From NCBI GenBank assembly GCA_905214625.1, contig CAJMMQ010000005.1, positions 1 to 64,000 on the forward strand: a stretch of 64,000 bases of DNA. The letters are read 5' to 3'. The stretch is from an uncultured bacterium (GTDB lineage Bacteria; Bacteroidota; Bacteroidia; Bacteroidales; Bacteroidaceae). The position numbers and the translations under genes were made by a program. Under the pieces are notes generated by a model. It was not told where the DNA came from. It did not search any database and saw nothing but the letters and a program-made list of their open reading frames with translations. This document shows positions 43,260 through 52,527 of this stretch, in pieces. Positions within the stretch are counted from its first letter, which is position 1; each line of letters starts with the position of its first letter.

Positions 43260-44054
43260 ATGAGAATACTTGTATTAGGAGCAGGCAAAATGGGAAGTTT
43301 CTTTCTCGACCTGCTCAGTTTTGAGCATGAGACAGCAGTATATGAAAAGAATCCTCAACGGCTGAGGTTTACTTATAATACGCTGCGCTTCACCACTCTT
43401 GAAGAAATAGAAGAGTTTCGCCCAGAACTGGTAATCAATGCAGCTACAGTAAAGTACACTATCTCGGCTTTCACTGAAGTGATACCGCATCTGCCGGCCG
43501 ACTGTATCATAAGCGACATTTCGTCGGTAAAGACAGGGCTTAAAGACTTTTATGAGCATTGCGGACACCGCTACGTTTCAACCCACCCTATGTTCGGACC
43601 GACATTTGCCAACCTGAACCAGTTAAGCCACGAAAATGCAATAATAATAAACGAAGGCGACTATATGGGCCGTATTTTCTTTAAAGACCTTTACAGTCGG
43701 CTCGGTCTCAACATATATGAGTATTCTTTTGAGGAACACGACAAAACAGTTGCTTACTCGCTGAGCATACCCTTTGTCAGCACATTCGTGTTTGCTGCCG
43801 TAATGAAGCATCAGGACGCTCCTGGAACAACATTCAAGCGCCACATGAACATTGCCAAGGGTGTGCTAAATGAAGATGATTTTCTGCTGCAGGAGATACT
43901 GTTCAATCCGTACACATCCGGACAAGTGGAAGAAATCAGAACTGAACTGAAGCAACTTCTTGAAATAATAGACAACAAAGACGCAGAAGGAATGAAGGCG
44001 TATTTAACTAAAATACGCGACAATGTTAAACGTGACATCGCCATAGACTTATAG
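43260..44054 (+). CDS. tyrA: Prephenate dehydrogenase
   Basis: NAD(P)-dependent enzyme of 264 residues making 4-hydroxyphenylpyruvate for tyrosine. The Rossmann motif GAGKMGSFFLDLL is at residues 7-19; DISSVKTGL and HPMFGPTF are the TyrA catalytic blocks with the active His. No mutase domain and no ACT domain are attached. ATG 43260 is preferred over the upstream in-frame start at 43224, which precedes the Rossmann strand with unrelated sequence. Last biosynthetic gene of the attenuator-controlled operon. Confidence 0.92.
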   Translation: MRILVLGAGKMGSFFLDLLSFEHETAVYEKNPQRLRFTYNTLRFTTLEEIEEFRPELVINAATVKYTISAFTEVIPHLPADCIISDISSVKTGLKDFYEHCGHRYVSTHPMFGPTFANLNQLSHENAIIINEGDYMGRIFFKDLYSRLGLNIYEYSFEEHDKTVAYSLSIPFVSTFVFAAVMKHQDAPGTTFKRHMNIAKGVLNEDDFLLQEILFNPYTSGQVEEIRTELKQLLEIIDNKDAEGMKAYLTKIRDNVKRDIAIDL

Positions 44055-44130
44055 CGAGCATATACATCCTCTCCGATATGGCATCACCATAAGGGGAGGA
44101 TGAACCTATAACCTGTAACGACTAAATATT

Positions 44131-45087
44131 ATGAACACATTTCTTTTCCTCACAGCTTTTATTACTCTTGTTGAGTTTAACTGTGAGAACTTGTTTGACT
44201 TCCGGCACGACAGTCTTAAAAACGATATAGAGTTTACTCCCGAAGGTGACCGCAAATGGACTGAAAGAAAATATTGGAACAAACTAAACAATATATCAAA
44301 GGCAATAATTTCTTGTGGTATGGACGGAAAAGACTGGCAACTTCCAGACTTGATTGCTTTATGTGAGATTGAGAACGACAGCGTGATGCGCGATCTTACC
44401 AAACGGTCACTACTACGCAACGCAAATTATGAATATTTGGTTACAAACTCTCCCGATGAAAGAGGTATTGACGTAGCATTAATCTATGCACCAGAACATT
44501 TTCAGCCAATCATACACTATCCGTTGCGCATAAAGCCTATTGAAGACATGCGCCCGACACGCGACATACTGTATGTATCAGGAAAAGTTATTACAGACGA
44601 CACTCTGCACGTATTCGTAGTTCATGCTCCCAGTAGATACGGAGGCGAAAAACTTACCCGACCACACCGCATACAGGTTGCCAAGACATTATGTGGAGCT
44701 ATCGACTCAATTCGTCTTACCAACAGCAATCCGAACATAATAATAGCCGGCGATTTTAACGACTACGCCGACAGCAAGGCACTTATGCTGCTACAGCTTC
44801 ACGGTATGAAAAATGCTTCGTATGACGCAAAAGGCAGCAATGGAGCCAAAGCCACATATAAATATAAAGGCGAATGGAACAGCATTGACCACATCCTTGT
44901 GAGTTCACGACTGTTTGACATGAAGGTTTTCGGAAGGATAAACGATCAGACATTCATGCTTGAGCCAGACGAAAAATATGGCGGAGTACAACCATTCCGA
45001 ACCTACAGGGCATGGAAATACCGTAACGGCTACAGCGACCACTTACCACTGGTTGTAAGGTTCTCGCTGCACAAACATGATAAGTAA
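44131..45087 (+). CDS. Endonuclease/exonuclease/phosphatase family protein
   Basis: A 318-residue member of the EEP superfamily (DNase I-like metal-dependent phosphoesterases). EFNCENLFDF contains the metal-binding Asn/Glu pair at the start of the fold; CEIEND is the Glu motif; FVVHAPSRYGG and IIAGDFNDYAD show catalytic residues; YSDHLPLVVRF supplies the final Asp-His pair. The N-terminal hydrophobic stretch (TFLFLTAFITLV) runs straight into the first catalytic strand, so a normal cleavable signal peptide is not evident. It follows tyrA by 76 bases and may be on the same transcript. Substrate unknown. Confidence 0.85.
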   Translation: MNTFLFLTAFITLVEFNCENLFDFRHDSLKNDIEFTPEGDRKWTERKYWNKLNNISKAIISCGMDGKDWQLPDLIALCEIENDSVMRDLTKRSLLRNANYEYLVTNSPDERGIDVALIYAPEHFQPIIHYPLRIKPIEDMRPTRDILYVSGKVITDDTLHVFVVHAPSRYGGEKLTRPHRIQVAKTLCGAIDSIRLTNSNPNIIIAGDFNDYADSKALMLLQLHGMKNASYDAKGSNGAKATYKYKGEWNSIDHILVSSRLFDMKVFGRINDQTFMLEPDEKYGGVQPFRTYRAWKYRNGYSDHLPLVVRFSLHKHDK

Positions 45088-45213
45088 CAAACGCATTTAA
45101 TACTATCTGCATGACACTATGTCTTGCCATAAAAACAATGTATCGACAGTTGGAAAAGTAATAAAATTACGTGAAAATCAATTTCATTAATAGTATGTTT
45201 GAGGCAAAATAAG

Positions 45214-45221
45214 TATATTTG
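45214..45221 (+). promoter_or_regulatory. -7 box of the rhodanese gene
   Basis: TAtaTTTG, 18 bases before ATG 45240. No well-spaced -33 element was found. Confidence 0.5.
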
Positions 45222-45239
45222 CGAAATATTTATTATTTT

Positions 45240-45629
45240 ATGAACAGATTAATTTTATCAATAATGACTTTAATTTCAGGCAGTTTGTGCAGCTGCGGAC
45301 AACAAAATTTCAAAACGGTTGATGCCAATGAATTTGAAAACGCGATTTCATCAGACAGCGTTCAGTTGCTTGACGTAAGAACAGCAGAAGAATATAATGA
45401 GACACACATAGCAGCCGACAGTGTTATTAACATTGACAAACTGCAACCTGACTTTATGATAAAGGCTCGCCAAATACTGAATAAAGAAAAAACAGTTGCG
45501 GTTTACTGCCGAAGCGGAAGACGAAGCGCTGATGCCGCAAAGCTGCTCTCTGAAGACGGATATAAAGTTATAGACCTGGACGGAGGTATAATTGAATGGG
45601 AAAAGAGAGGTAAGAAAACTTGTAAATGA
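45240..45629 (+). CDS. Rhodanese-domain lipoprotein
   Basis: A 129-residue single-domain rhodanese. The signal ends in a lipobox-like LCSC, giving a lipid-anchored mature protein. The domain shows LLDVRTAEEYNETHIAADSVIN and the active-site loop VYCRSGRRSADAAKLL with catalytic Cys in CRSGRRS. The family carries persulfide sulfur or acts as a thiol redox protein in the periplasm. The frame opens with TTG at 45219, but ATG 45240 gives a proper signal. It stands 42 bases upstream of the secreted nuclease gene. Confidence 0.85.
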   Translation: MNRLILSIMTLISGSLCSCGQQNFKTVDANEFENAISSDSVQLLDVRTAEEYNETHIAADSVINIDKLQPDFMIKARQILNKEKTVAVYCRSGRRSADAAKLLSEDGYKVIDLDGGIIEWEKRGKKTCK

Positions 45630-45671
45630 CTTTAATTTATGCCTTAAAATAAACATAAATCTAAAAACAAT

Positions 45672-47186
45672 ATGAACAACTTAAAAAGAATTATCGTCCT
45701 GAACAGTTTGTTGGTGATGCTGACTCAACTGTTAGCACAAGGGCCTAACAACAGCGGAACTTATTACAAGAACGCCGACGGAAAGAAAGGCAGCGAACTG
45801 AAAACGATACTTTCTGAAATAATCCGAAATCACAAAGAATTGTTTTACGATAACTTGTGGGACTGTTTCAGAACAACAGATGTACGGAATGACGGAAAAG
45901 TCTGGGATATGTATTCTGGTATAACAAACTTTACTTTCGGCACCGATCAGGCAGGAAACTACAAAAAAGAAGGAGATGTATATAACCGGGAACACTCTAT
46001 GCCTAAAAGCTGGTTTAATGATGCTGAGCCAATGTATACAGACCTCGTTCATCTTGTCCCGACCGACGGATACGTTAACGGAAGACGAAGCAACTATCCT
46101 TTTGGCGAAACAGACAGTCCTACATATACATCATCAGGAGGTTTCAGCAAGTTAGGCCCTTCATCTGTAAGCGGATACACAGGCATAGTATTCGAGCCAA
46201 ATGATGAATACAAAGGCGATTTCGCACGCATCTATTTCTACATGGTTACATGCTATGAAGAAAATGTGTCGACATGGAACAGCGATATGCTGGCTCACAA
46301 CAAGTATCCGGCATTAAGCGGATGGGCATTGAAGATGTTGCTGAAATGGGCTGCAGAAGATCCGGTAAGCCAAAAAGAGATCGACCGTAACAATGCGGTA
46401 TATGAATTGCAGCAAAACCGTAACCCTTATGTCGACTATCCGGGACTTGAACAATATGTATGGGGAAACAACACGGCAGACAATTTCAGCTACGACAACT
46501 ACGTTGCACCTGATATAGAGCCTACACCTGACCCGGATCCAGGACAAGAACCGACGGACGGCGAACAAATTTACAGAAAGGTGACATTGGCCGATGAACT
46601 CATTGCCGGATATGGTTATATCATAGTGTGTGAAGAAGCCGGCACCGCACTGGCTGAAAGCGGAAACAATATAAGAAACAGCGCAACAGTGGATGTGTCT
46701 GACAATCAGGTAACTACAGAAGTTAACAAAAACGGCAAGCCTTACCAGCTCATTCTCGGAACCGTTAACGGAGCTTATACTTTCTATGACGCAACAGAAA
46801 ACGTTTATCTGTCGCTCAACAACAATGGAAACAACCTTGGAAACAGCGATAATACTGCAACAGAAAATGCACAATGGACAATTAATGTTAACGGCGGAAG
46901 CACAGAAATAAGCAACAAAGCGTATCCAGAAAGATACATCAACTATAACAAAACGAGCCCGCGCTTTGCCTGCTATAAAACCAGTAGTCAACAAACAACA
47001 GTATGTCTTTATAAAAATACCGTATCGACAGGTATTGAAAACATAAACAACGGCATTAATGAAAAGATTGACGTATATAATCTTGCCGGACAGAAGATAC
47101 GCTCTAACGTAAACGCAGACAACGCCCTAAACGGTCTGACAAACGGCATTTACATAATAAATAAAAAGAAATATGCCGTAAAATAG
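45672..47186 (+). CDS. Secreted endonuclease I-family nuclease with C-terminal sorting-like domain
   Basis: Extracellular nuclease of 504 residues. A signal peptide ends near residue 22 (LVMLTQLLAQ). The endonuclease I (NucM-like) domain covers about 30-270: YNREHSMPKSWF carries the catalytic Arg-Glu-His, and DLVHLVPTDGYVNGRRSNYPFGE is the second active-site block. A middle region (about 290-440) is beta-rich with Asn-rich repeats. The last 70 residues (IDVYNLAGQKIRSNVNADNALNGLTNGIYIINKKK) match the Por/type IX secretion C-terminal sorting pattern. It therefore probably acts at or beyond the outer membrane in nucleic acid scavenging. Confidence 0.87.
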   Translation: MNNLKRIIVLNSLLVMLTQLLAQGPNNSGTYYKNADGKKGSELKTILSEIIRNHKELFYDNLWDCFRTTDVRNDGKVWDMYSGITNFTFGTDQAGNYKKEGDVYNREHSMPKSWFNDAEPMYTDLVHLVPTDGYVNGRRSNYPFGETDSPTYTSSGGFSKLGPSSVSGYTGIVFEPNDEYKGDFARIYFYMVTCYEENVSTWNSDMLAHNKYPALSGWALKMLLKWAAEDPVSQKEIDRNNAVYELQQNRNPYVDYPGLEQYVWGNNTADNFSYDNYVAPDIEPTPDPDPGQEPTDGEQIYRKVTLADELIAGYGYIIVCEEAGTALAESGNNIRNSATVDVSDNQVTTEVNKNGKPYQLILGTVNGAYTFYDATENVYLSLNNNGNNLGNSDNTATENAQWTINVNGGSTEISNKAYPERYINYNKTSPRFACYKTSSQQTTVCLYKNTVSTGIENINNGINEKIDVYNLAGQKIRSNVNADNALNGLTNGIYIINKKKYAVK

Positions 47187-47278
47187 TTATACGGAAACAA
47201 ATATACGCAGACAACAAATACAAAAAAGTCGAATAACAAAACCAAAAGTTATACTTACTGCATAAGTACAAACAAAGA

Positions 47279-47310
47279 GGGACAAACCAAGAACGGTTTG
47301 CCCCTTTTCG
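47279..47310 (+). terminator. Terminator after nuclease gene
   Basis: GGGaCAAACC at 47279-47288 pairs with GGTTTGcCCC at 47295-47304, followed by TTTT. Confidence 0.75.
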
Positions 47311-47440
47311 TTTATGTAAAAATAAATATGATGCAGATTGTATTATCCAACAAATCAAAGGATTATCAGAAACTCCACTGTAATCCGATTAGCAACAGCG
47401 TACAAGGATAACAAGATTGTCTAATACACAGAACAGCTCA

Positions 47441-48223
47441 TTATGACAGATGCTCCACCCTCTCAGGATTGCGGTCGATAACCGTGCCGTTAGCCTGGTG
47501 TGTGGCAAGAACAAGCACCTCTGCAATCTGGACATGCTCCGGGGCACTGGCTGCATAAAAAGCCACATCGGCTATATCATCACCGGTAAGAGGCTGAACA
47601 CCTTTATATACATTGTCGGCCTTCTCCTGATTTCCATGGAATCTGATGACGCTAAAGTTGGTTTCAACCAATCCTGGCTTAACATTTGTCACACGCACAG
47701 CCGTATGTGCAACATCGATACGCAATCCGTCTGAAAGCGCCTTCACAGCAGCCTTTGTGGCACAATAAACGTTTCCTCCGGCATATGCAGCGTCACCGGC
47801 CACAGAACCTATATTAATAACATGTCCCCTGTTGCGCTCCACCATTGCAGGAACAACGAGGCGTGTCATTGTTAGCAGCCCCTTTATGTTAGTATCAATC
47901 ATGGTAGCCCAGTCATCCATGTTGCCCTCATACTCCTTGTCGAGTCCTAATGCAAGACCGGCATTATTTATCAGCACATCGATATTCTTCCACTTTCCAT
48001 GCAAAGACTCAACGGCAGACACAGCAGCCTCGCGGTCTCTAACATCGAATGCCAAAGGCAGCACGTCTGCTCCACATTCCTTTACCTTGGCACATATAGC
48101 CTTGAGTTTTTCTTCGTTACGTCCTGTAAGGATTAAATCGTAACCACCCTCGGCAAACTTACGCGCACAAGCCTCGCCAATACCGCTTGTGGCACCGGTA
48201 ATCAAAACAACCTTTTTTTCCAT
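47441..48223 (-). CDS. Short-chain dehydrogenase/reductase
   Basis: Classical SDR of 260 residues. Cofactor-binding TGATSGIG is at residues 9-16, NNAG near 85, and the catalytic triad is seen as the Ser of INIGSVAG plus the YxxxK in YCATKAA. PGLVETNF is the substrate loop. NADP preference is suggested by the Arg in LTGRNEEK. It resembles the YdfG-type serine/3-hydroxy acid dehydrogenases. ATG 48223 begins five bases after the wecB stop codon; the longer upstream frame overlaps wecB. Cotranscribed with wecB, though no functional link is evident. Confidence 0.88.
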   Translation of the reverse strand: MEKKVVLITGATSGIGEACARKFAEGGYDLILTGRNEEKLKAICAKVKECGADVLPLAFDVRDREAAVSAVESLHGKWKNIDVLINNAGLALGLDKEYEGNMDDWATMIDTNIKGLLTMTRLVVPAMVERNRGHVINIGSVAGDAAYAGGNVYCATKAAVKALSDGLRIDVAHTAVRVTNVKPGLVETNFSVIRFHGNQEKADNVYKGVQPLTGDDIADVAFYAASAPEHVQIAEVLVLATHQANGTVIDRNPERVEHLS

Positions 48224-48228
48224 TTTTG

Positions 48229-49320
48229 TTATTTCATTTCTAAAAGAATCTGCACAATACGCTCTGCCGTGCGGCCGTCCCAACGGTCGGGCAACGAGCA
48301 CTTTTTCCAATTTCCGCCAACCATATCGGTAACAGCCTCAGCCAATTTATCAGCATTTTCGCCAACAAGCACGTTAGAGCCGCATTTTACCGTCTCGATA
48401 TGCTCTGTATAGCTATTAAGCGTTATACACGGAATATTGTTGAACGTTGCCTCTTCTGCAACATTGCCCGAATCTGTTACTATGCCCATTGCATTAGCCG
48501 TAAGATAGCCAAACTCCAGATAAGACAGTGGCTCGATAATGACAAGGTTACCACATTCAGCCGCAAACGGCTCAACAACAGCCTTAGCAGCTGCACGCAG
48601 AGGCGCCACAATCTTGACATTGCCGGCAGCACGACACATGGAAACAACCATGTTCTTCAGATTTTCGGCATCGGCAATGAGAGCCTTACGGTTAAGAGTG
48701 AACACAATGTAGCTGCCATCGCAAATGCCAAGTTCGCCAAGAACGGCGGGACGCACAAAGCGTGAGCGGTTGTAGCGCAGTGTGTCCATAAGGATGTTGC
48801 CAACCATATAAACCTGCGACAGCTCTGCACCCTCGCGCGTAACGATGCTGTTGCTGCCCATACCGGCCGTGAAAAGGAGGTCTGAAAGGCCGTCGATTAC
48901 AAGACGATTGATTTCCTTCGGCATGCTTATGTCAAACGAGCGTGTGCCGGCAACAAGGTGCGCAAGTGTAACGCCATGCTTCTTTGCAACAATGGCAACG
49001 GCCATTGTTGACGCCAAATCGTCTACAACGATAACCACGTCAGCCGGATTGGCGTCAATATATTTGTCAAACTCGGCCATGACACGGCCTGTAAGCTCAT
49101 TAAGACTGACACAATCGACACCCAGATAAACATCAGGCTCGCCGATTTCGAGGTCACTGAAAAGGGACGCCTCAAGCGTGGCATCTTCTTTTGTTCCTGT
49201 GTATACCAGACGATAGTCAATCTCACGGCCTTCTTCCCTGGCCTTGATTACGGCTCTGACAAGCGGAGCAACTTTAATAAAGTTAGGCCGTGCGCCGGCA
49301 ACTATACATATATTCAACAT
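48229..49320 (-). CDS. wecB: UDP-N-acetylglucosamine 2-epimerase (non-hydrolysing)
   Basis: Enzyme of 363 residues that interconverts UDP-GlcNAc and UDP-ManNAc for surface polysaccharide synthesis. The N-terminal VAGARPNFIKVAPL, the AGTRSFDISMPKEINRLVIDGLSDLLF block, and the C-terminal VTDSGNVAEEATFNNIPCITL are typical of WecB/MnaA. It has the GT-B-like two-domain length. ATG 49320 is chosen by alignment of the first strand. There is no polysaccharide gene cluster around it, so it may supply ManNAc for a distant locus. Confidence 0.92.
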   Translation of the reverse strand: MLNICIVAGARPNFIKVAPLVRAVIKAREEGREIDYRLVYTGTKEDATLEASLFSDLEIGEPDVYLGVDCVSLNELTGRVMAEFDKYIDANPADVVIVVDDLASTMAVAIVAKKHGVTLAHLVAGTRSFDISMPKEINRLVIDGLSDLLFTAGMGSNSIVTREGAELSQVYMVGNILMDTLRYNRSRFVRPAVLGELGICDGSYIVFTLNRKALIADAENLKNMVVSMCRAAGNVKIVAPLRAAAKAVVEPFAAECGNLVIIEPLSYLEFGYLTANAMGIVTDSGNVAEEATFNNIPCITLNSYTEHIETVKCGSNVLVGENADKLAEAVTDMVGGNWKKCSLPDRWDGRTAERIVQILLEMK

Positions 49321-49535
49321 AACAAATAAAATAAACTGGGAAACGGATAAACACATCCGACATATGTTTCGCTAATAACGTGAGAAGCCACAAAAGCCTG
49401 CATACAATCATCATGACGAAACACGACAGCAGAAATGACATCCCGGCTGAAAACATCCTGACCGACTATGCCTTTCTGACAGGAACATTATTATATTTTT
49501 CCGGTTCTCCTTTATACCATAAAATTTTAAAGTTA

Positions 49536-50489
49536 TTATTCTGACTTAAACAAATCTTTTATACCGCCGATGCTGCCCATAAGGTTAGTGGCCTCGTAAG
49601 GCAGATAAACGGTCTTGGTCTTGTCGCCGCTGGCAACGTCTTCAAGCATCTTGATATACTTCTGCGCCAACAGATAATTGGCAGGATTGGTGCTCTTGCC
49701 CACAGCTTCGGTTATCTTCTGTATGGCTATTGCCTCTGCCTCAGCCTTGCGTATCTTTGCCTGTGCCTCACCCTCGGCATTGAGTATGGCCATCTGCTTA
49801 TCGGCTTCGGCCTTGTTTATGATGGCTGTCTTCTCGCCTTCCGACTTCAATATTGCAGCAGCCTTCTCACCTTCGCTTGTAAGAATGGTGGCACGCTTGT
49901 TGCGCTCTGCCTGCATCTGCTTCTCCATTGCCTGAAGCACGCTCTCCGGAGGAGTGATGTCCTGGAGTTCAACGCGGTTAACCTTAATACCCCATTTGTT
50001 GGTAGCATCGTCGAGCACGGCGCGCAGTTTGGTGTTTATCGTGTCGCGCGATGTCAGAGTCTGGTCGAGTTCAAGCTCACCGATGATGTTACGCAGTGTA
50101 GTCTGCGTAAGTTTCTCAATGGCGTTAGGCAGATTGCTTATCTCGTAAACGGCCTTAAACGGGTCAACAATCTGAAAATAAAGCAGAGCATTAATCTGTG
50201 TCTGCACATTATCTTTTGTGATTACGTTCTGCTTGTCAAAGTCGTAAACCTGCTCGCGTAAGTCTATGGAGTTGCTGTAGATATAACGGCCGCGGCGCAA
50301 GGTTACAATCTCCTTTGCGCGGTCAATAAACGGAATTATGATGTTAATTCCCGGTTTAAGCGTGGCGTAATATTTGCCAAGTCGCTCTATTATCTTTGTC
50401 TCTGACTGAGGTATGATGACAAGACTCTTCTTAACCACGATAAGCGCACATATTATGAGCGCGATTAGGATGTAAACAACGATGTCCAT
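49536..50489 (-). CDS. SPFH/stomatin-like membrane protein
   Basis: A 317-residue band 7 protein. One N-terminal transmembrane helix (VYILIALIICALIVV) is followed by the SPFH domain (about 30-200; ERLGKYYATLKPGINIIIPFIDR and TLRNIIGELELDQTLTSRDTI) and an Ala/Glu/Lys-rich coiled coil (EKAAAILKSEGEKTAIINKAEADKQ). It resembles QmcA/paraslipin-type proteins, which form membrane microdomain oligomers. It lies 27 bases downstream of an NfeD gene, the widespread stomatin-NfeD pair. Confidence 0.9.
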   Translation of the reverse strand: MDIVVYILIALIICALIVVKKSLVIIPQSETKIIERLGKYYATLKPGINIIIPFIDRAKEIVTLRRGRYIYSNSIDLREQVYDFDKQNVITKDNVQTQINALLYFQIVDPFKAVYEISNLPNAIEKLTQTTLRNIIGELELDQTLTSRDTINTKLRAVLDDATNKWGIKVNRVELQDITPPESVLQAMEKQMQAERNKRATILTSEGEKAAAILKSEGEKTAIINKAEADKQMAILNAEGEAQAKIRKAEAEAIAIQKITEAVGKSTNPANYLLAQKYIKMLEDVASGDKTKTVYLPYEATNLMGSIGGIKDLFKSE

Positions 50490-50516
50490 TTTACAAAAGA
50501 TTATTAGGTTATTAAA

Positions 50517-50966
50517 TTAAACTCTCTCTACTGTGATGATAATGCTCTCGCGCCCTATCACCTTCACATTCTGTCCTACGGCCACACTCCCTCCGTCGGC
50601 CGAAACTGCTTTCCAGTCGTCGCCGTCGATTGCCACGCGGCCAAATCCGCCCTCAACAATAGTTTCGCTCACACGGCCAGTACGGCCAATTATCGCATCA
50701 GCATTGCTTAGACGCTCCTTATGACTGCCATGAATGTATTTCAAGGCAAAGGGACGGACAAAGAATATGCACAAGACTGAAAACAGCACGAAAAGAAACA
50801 ACTGCAGATAAAAACTTGGCGCAAACAGCGATACAACCATAGTGAGCAGTGCTCCAATAGAAAAACACATAACATAAAAATCACCGTTTGTAAGCTCAAG
50901 AATCAGGCAGATAATAGCTATCAGTGTCCACATCTGCCACAGGTTATCGGCAAAATATTCAATCAT
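50517..50966 (-). CDS. NfeD family membrane protein
   Basis: A 149-residue protein with two or three transmembrane helices (WTLIAIICLILELTNGDF; LLTMVVSLFAP; LQLFLFVLFSVLCIFF) and a C-terminal OB-fold domain (IGRTGRVSETIVEGGFGRVAIDGDDWKAVSADGG). This is the short NfeD1b form without a protease domain, which partners with the stomatin-like protein encoded immediately downstream. It probably binds the stomatin oligomer at the membrane. Confidence 0.88.
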   Translation of the reverse strand: MIEYFADNLWQMWTLIAIICLILELTNGDFYVMCFSIGALLTMVVSLFAPSFYLQLFLFVLFSVLCIFFVRPFALKYIHGSHKERLSNADAIIGRTGRVSETIVEGGFGRVAIDGDDWKAVSADGGSVAVGQNVKVIGRESIIITVERV

Positions 50967-51110
50967 ACAAATTAAGTTTATTTATTTGCGAAGATAATGA
51001 AAATTATTCGTTCTGACAAATAATAAGGAACAAATTAAGCATATAAAACACTATGCAGGCGCATGATGCCACACATAAAGGCGTGCAGAGCTACTGAAGC
51101 CACAAATTAC

Positions 51111-51138
51111 ACGTGGCCGACTTCACAGCCGGCCACGT
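51111..51138. terminator. Hairpin after DUF2023 gene
   Basis: ACGTGGCCG at 51111-51119 pairs perfectly with CGGCCACGT at 51130-51138. It lies about 75 bases downstream of the DUF2023 stop on the minus strand; the T run is stronger in the plus direction. Confidence 0.55.
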
Positions 51139-51213
51139 TTTAATTTATACAAAAACATTATGAATTTTACTTAGCGAACAAGATTTCTAAAAAAGTTTAC
51201 CATCTACTTTAAG

Positions 51214-51591
51214 TCATTGTGCTTTCATACAACTGCGGCACTTGCGTTCACAATAGCGCTCACACTGTGCGCAGATATCATATCCGAGCATTGCCCCGAG
51301 GATGAAGTCTTCTTCGGGCGACAATTGGCTCAACGGACGTGTGACCATGAGACGGATAGCCTCGAGACACTCCTTGCGGCCGAAAAACAGGTTTATGCGG
51401 TCGTTGCCCACCGGCTGAAGTATATAGCTGATGTTCTGGCGCTGAAGACGCGCCGTGGCATAGCCTTCATATCTCTTGTTGAAAGTAAAGAGCACCATAC
51501 GGCGCACGCCTTTCTTATATTCGTAAATATGATTCATCAGCACCTTCATGTCGGGTGGCAGTATCTCTGTTATTATGGCATCCGTTTTCAT
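51214..51591 (-). CDS. DUF2023 family protein
   Basis: A 125-residue soluble protein. It has a conserved [17 protein letters not shown] segment and a C-terminal cysteine cluster ([15 protein letters not shown]), five or more cysteines in the last 15 residues and suggestive of metal or redox binding. DUF2023 genes are typically found next to flavodoxin in Bacteroidetes and related anaerobes, as here. The function is unknown, but linkage to flavodoxin under iron limitation is a fair inference. I use ATG 51591 rather than GTG 51597. Confidence 0.8.
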   Translation of the reverse strand: MKTDAIITEILPPDMKVLMNHIYEYKKGVRRMVLFTFNKRYEGYATARLQRQNISYILQPVGNDRINLFFGRKECLEAIRLMVTRPLSQLSPEEDFILGAMLGYDICAQCERYCERKCRSCMKAQ

Positions 51592-51612
51592 CGTCACAAC
51601 TATTTTTACATA

Positions 51613-52116
51613 CTAAAGACTGCTTTTTATATCTTCAATCCATGCATCTATGCGGCTGTCGGTCTTGTCAGACTCGTTTACATCGTCGAGCGCAAGCCCC
51701 ACAAACCGCCCGTCAATCACGGCCGCAGAGTCGTCATAGGTATAGCCGTCTGTAGACACAGTGCCCACAAACCTTGCGCCGCTGTCTTTAAGAGCGTCGT
51801 ATATCTCGCCCATGGCAGAGCAGAACGTGTCGCCATACGACTCGCTGTCGCCGCAGCCAAACAGTGCAATGGTCTTGCCTGCAAGATTTGCCTTTTTAAG
51901 AAGCTCCAGTCCGTCATACCAGTCATCCTGAAGCTCGCCGGCACCCCATGTAGATGTACCTAAAATCAAATTCTGATAAGCATCAGCGGTGGATGAACTT
52001 ATGTTTGCAACATCAAGCACTCCGGCAACACCTATTCCCAACTTTTCTGCAATACTTTCAGCAATAGCCTGACAGGTTCCTGTGGACGAGCCATAAATTA
52101 TACATGTTTTTTCCAT
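51613..52116 (-). CDS. fldA: Flavodoxin
   Basis: FMN-binding electron carrier of 167 residues. The phosphate loop GSSTGTCQAIAESIA is at residues 9-23; STWGAGELQDDW and GCGDSESYGDTFC bind the isoalloxazine ring. It is the long-chain type with the loop insertion near residues 115-140. It replaces ferredoxin under low iron in many anaerobes, and could serve the Vor oxidoreductase of this window (inference). Promoter box at 52156-52163 (minus). Followed by DUF2023. Confidence 0.92.
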   Translation of the reverse strand: MEKTCIIYGSSTGTCQAIAESIAEKLGIGVAGVLDVANISSSTADAYQNLILGTSTWGAGELQDDWYDGLELLKKANLAGKTIALFGCGDSESYGDTFCSAMGEIYDALKDSGARFVGTVSTDGYTYDDSAAVIDGRFVGLALDDVNESDKTDSRIDAWIEDIKSSL

Positions 52117-52155
52117 ATTCAGTTTTTTCGTTTATTTGTTTTTATCTTACGGTTG

Positions 52156-52163
52156 CAAAGATA
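52156..52163 (-). promoter_or_regulatory. -7 box of the flavodoxin operon
   Basis: The minus strand reads TAtcTTTG, 40 bases before the flavodoxin start codon. Confidence 0.6.
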
Positions 52164-52469
52164 ATGCTCTTTTATACGTTGCACAATACCTAAAAATAGG
52201 GTTTTTGACAATACCAAGAAATGATTACTGACAACAGAAAACATATCGTAAATCAGCAATAATAACGGGCATAAGGCACATATTCCGGAATATAATAAAA
52301 AGTAAAAAATCAGGACATGAGTTTTCTTTGAAACAGGAAACATAATGCAAACAAACATTAACAAAATAAGGTTTAAAACGTGTAACTAATAACACTAATT
52401 TGCAATTACGGCGTAATATCGGCCAAAATTCACTCACTTTTACGCCCAAAAGCAATGATTTCGACACAT

Positions 52470-52527
52470 AAAAAGCACCGTTTTACATGCCAAAAGCTAT
52501 GCTTTTGCAATGCGAAACGGCACCTTT
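52470..52527. repeat. Compound palindromic intergenic element
   Basis: A nested inverted repeat with perfect inner 7-bp arms and an imperfect outer stem, containing TGCAATGCGAAAC, a word also found (as GCATTGCGAAAC) in the 6394-6430 hairpin. Possible member of an interspersed repeat family. Confidence 0.5.
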
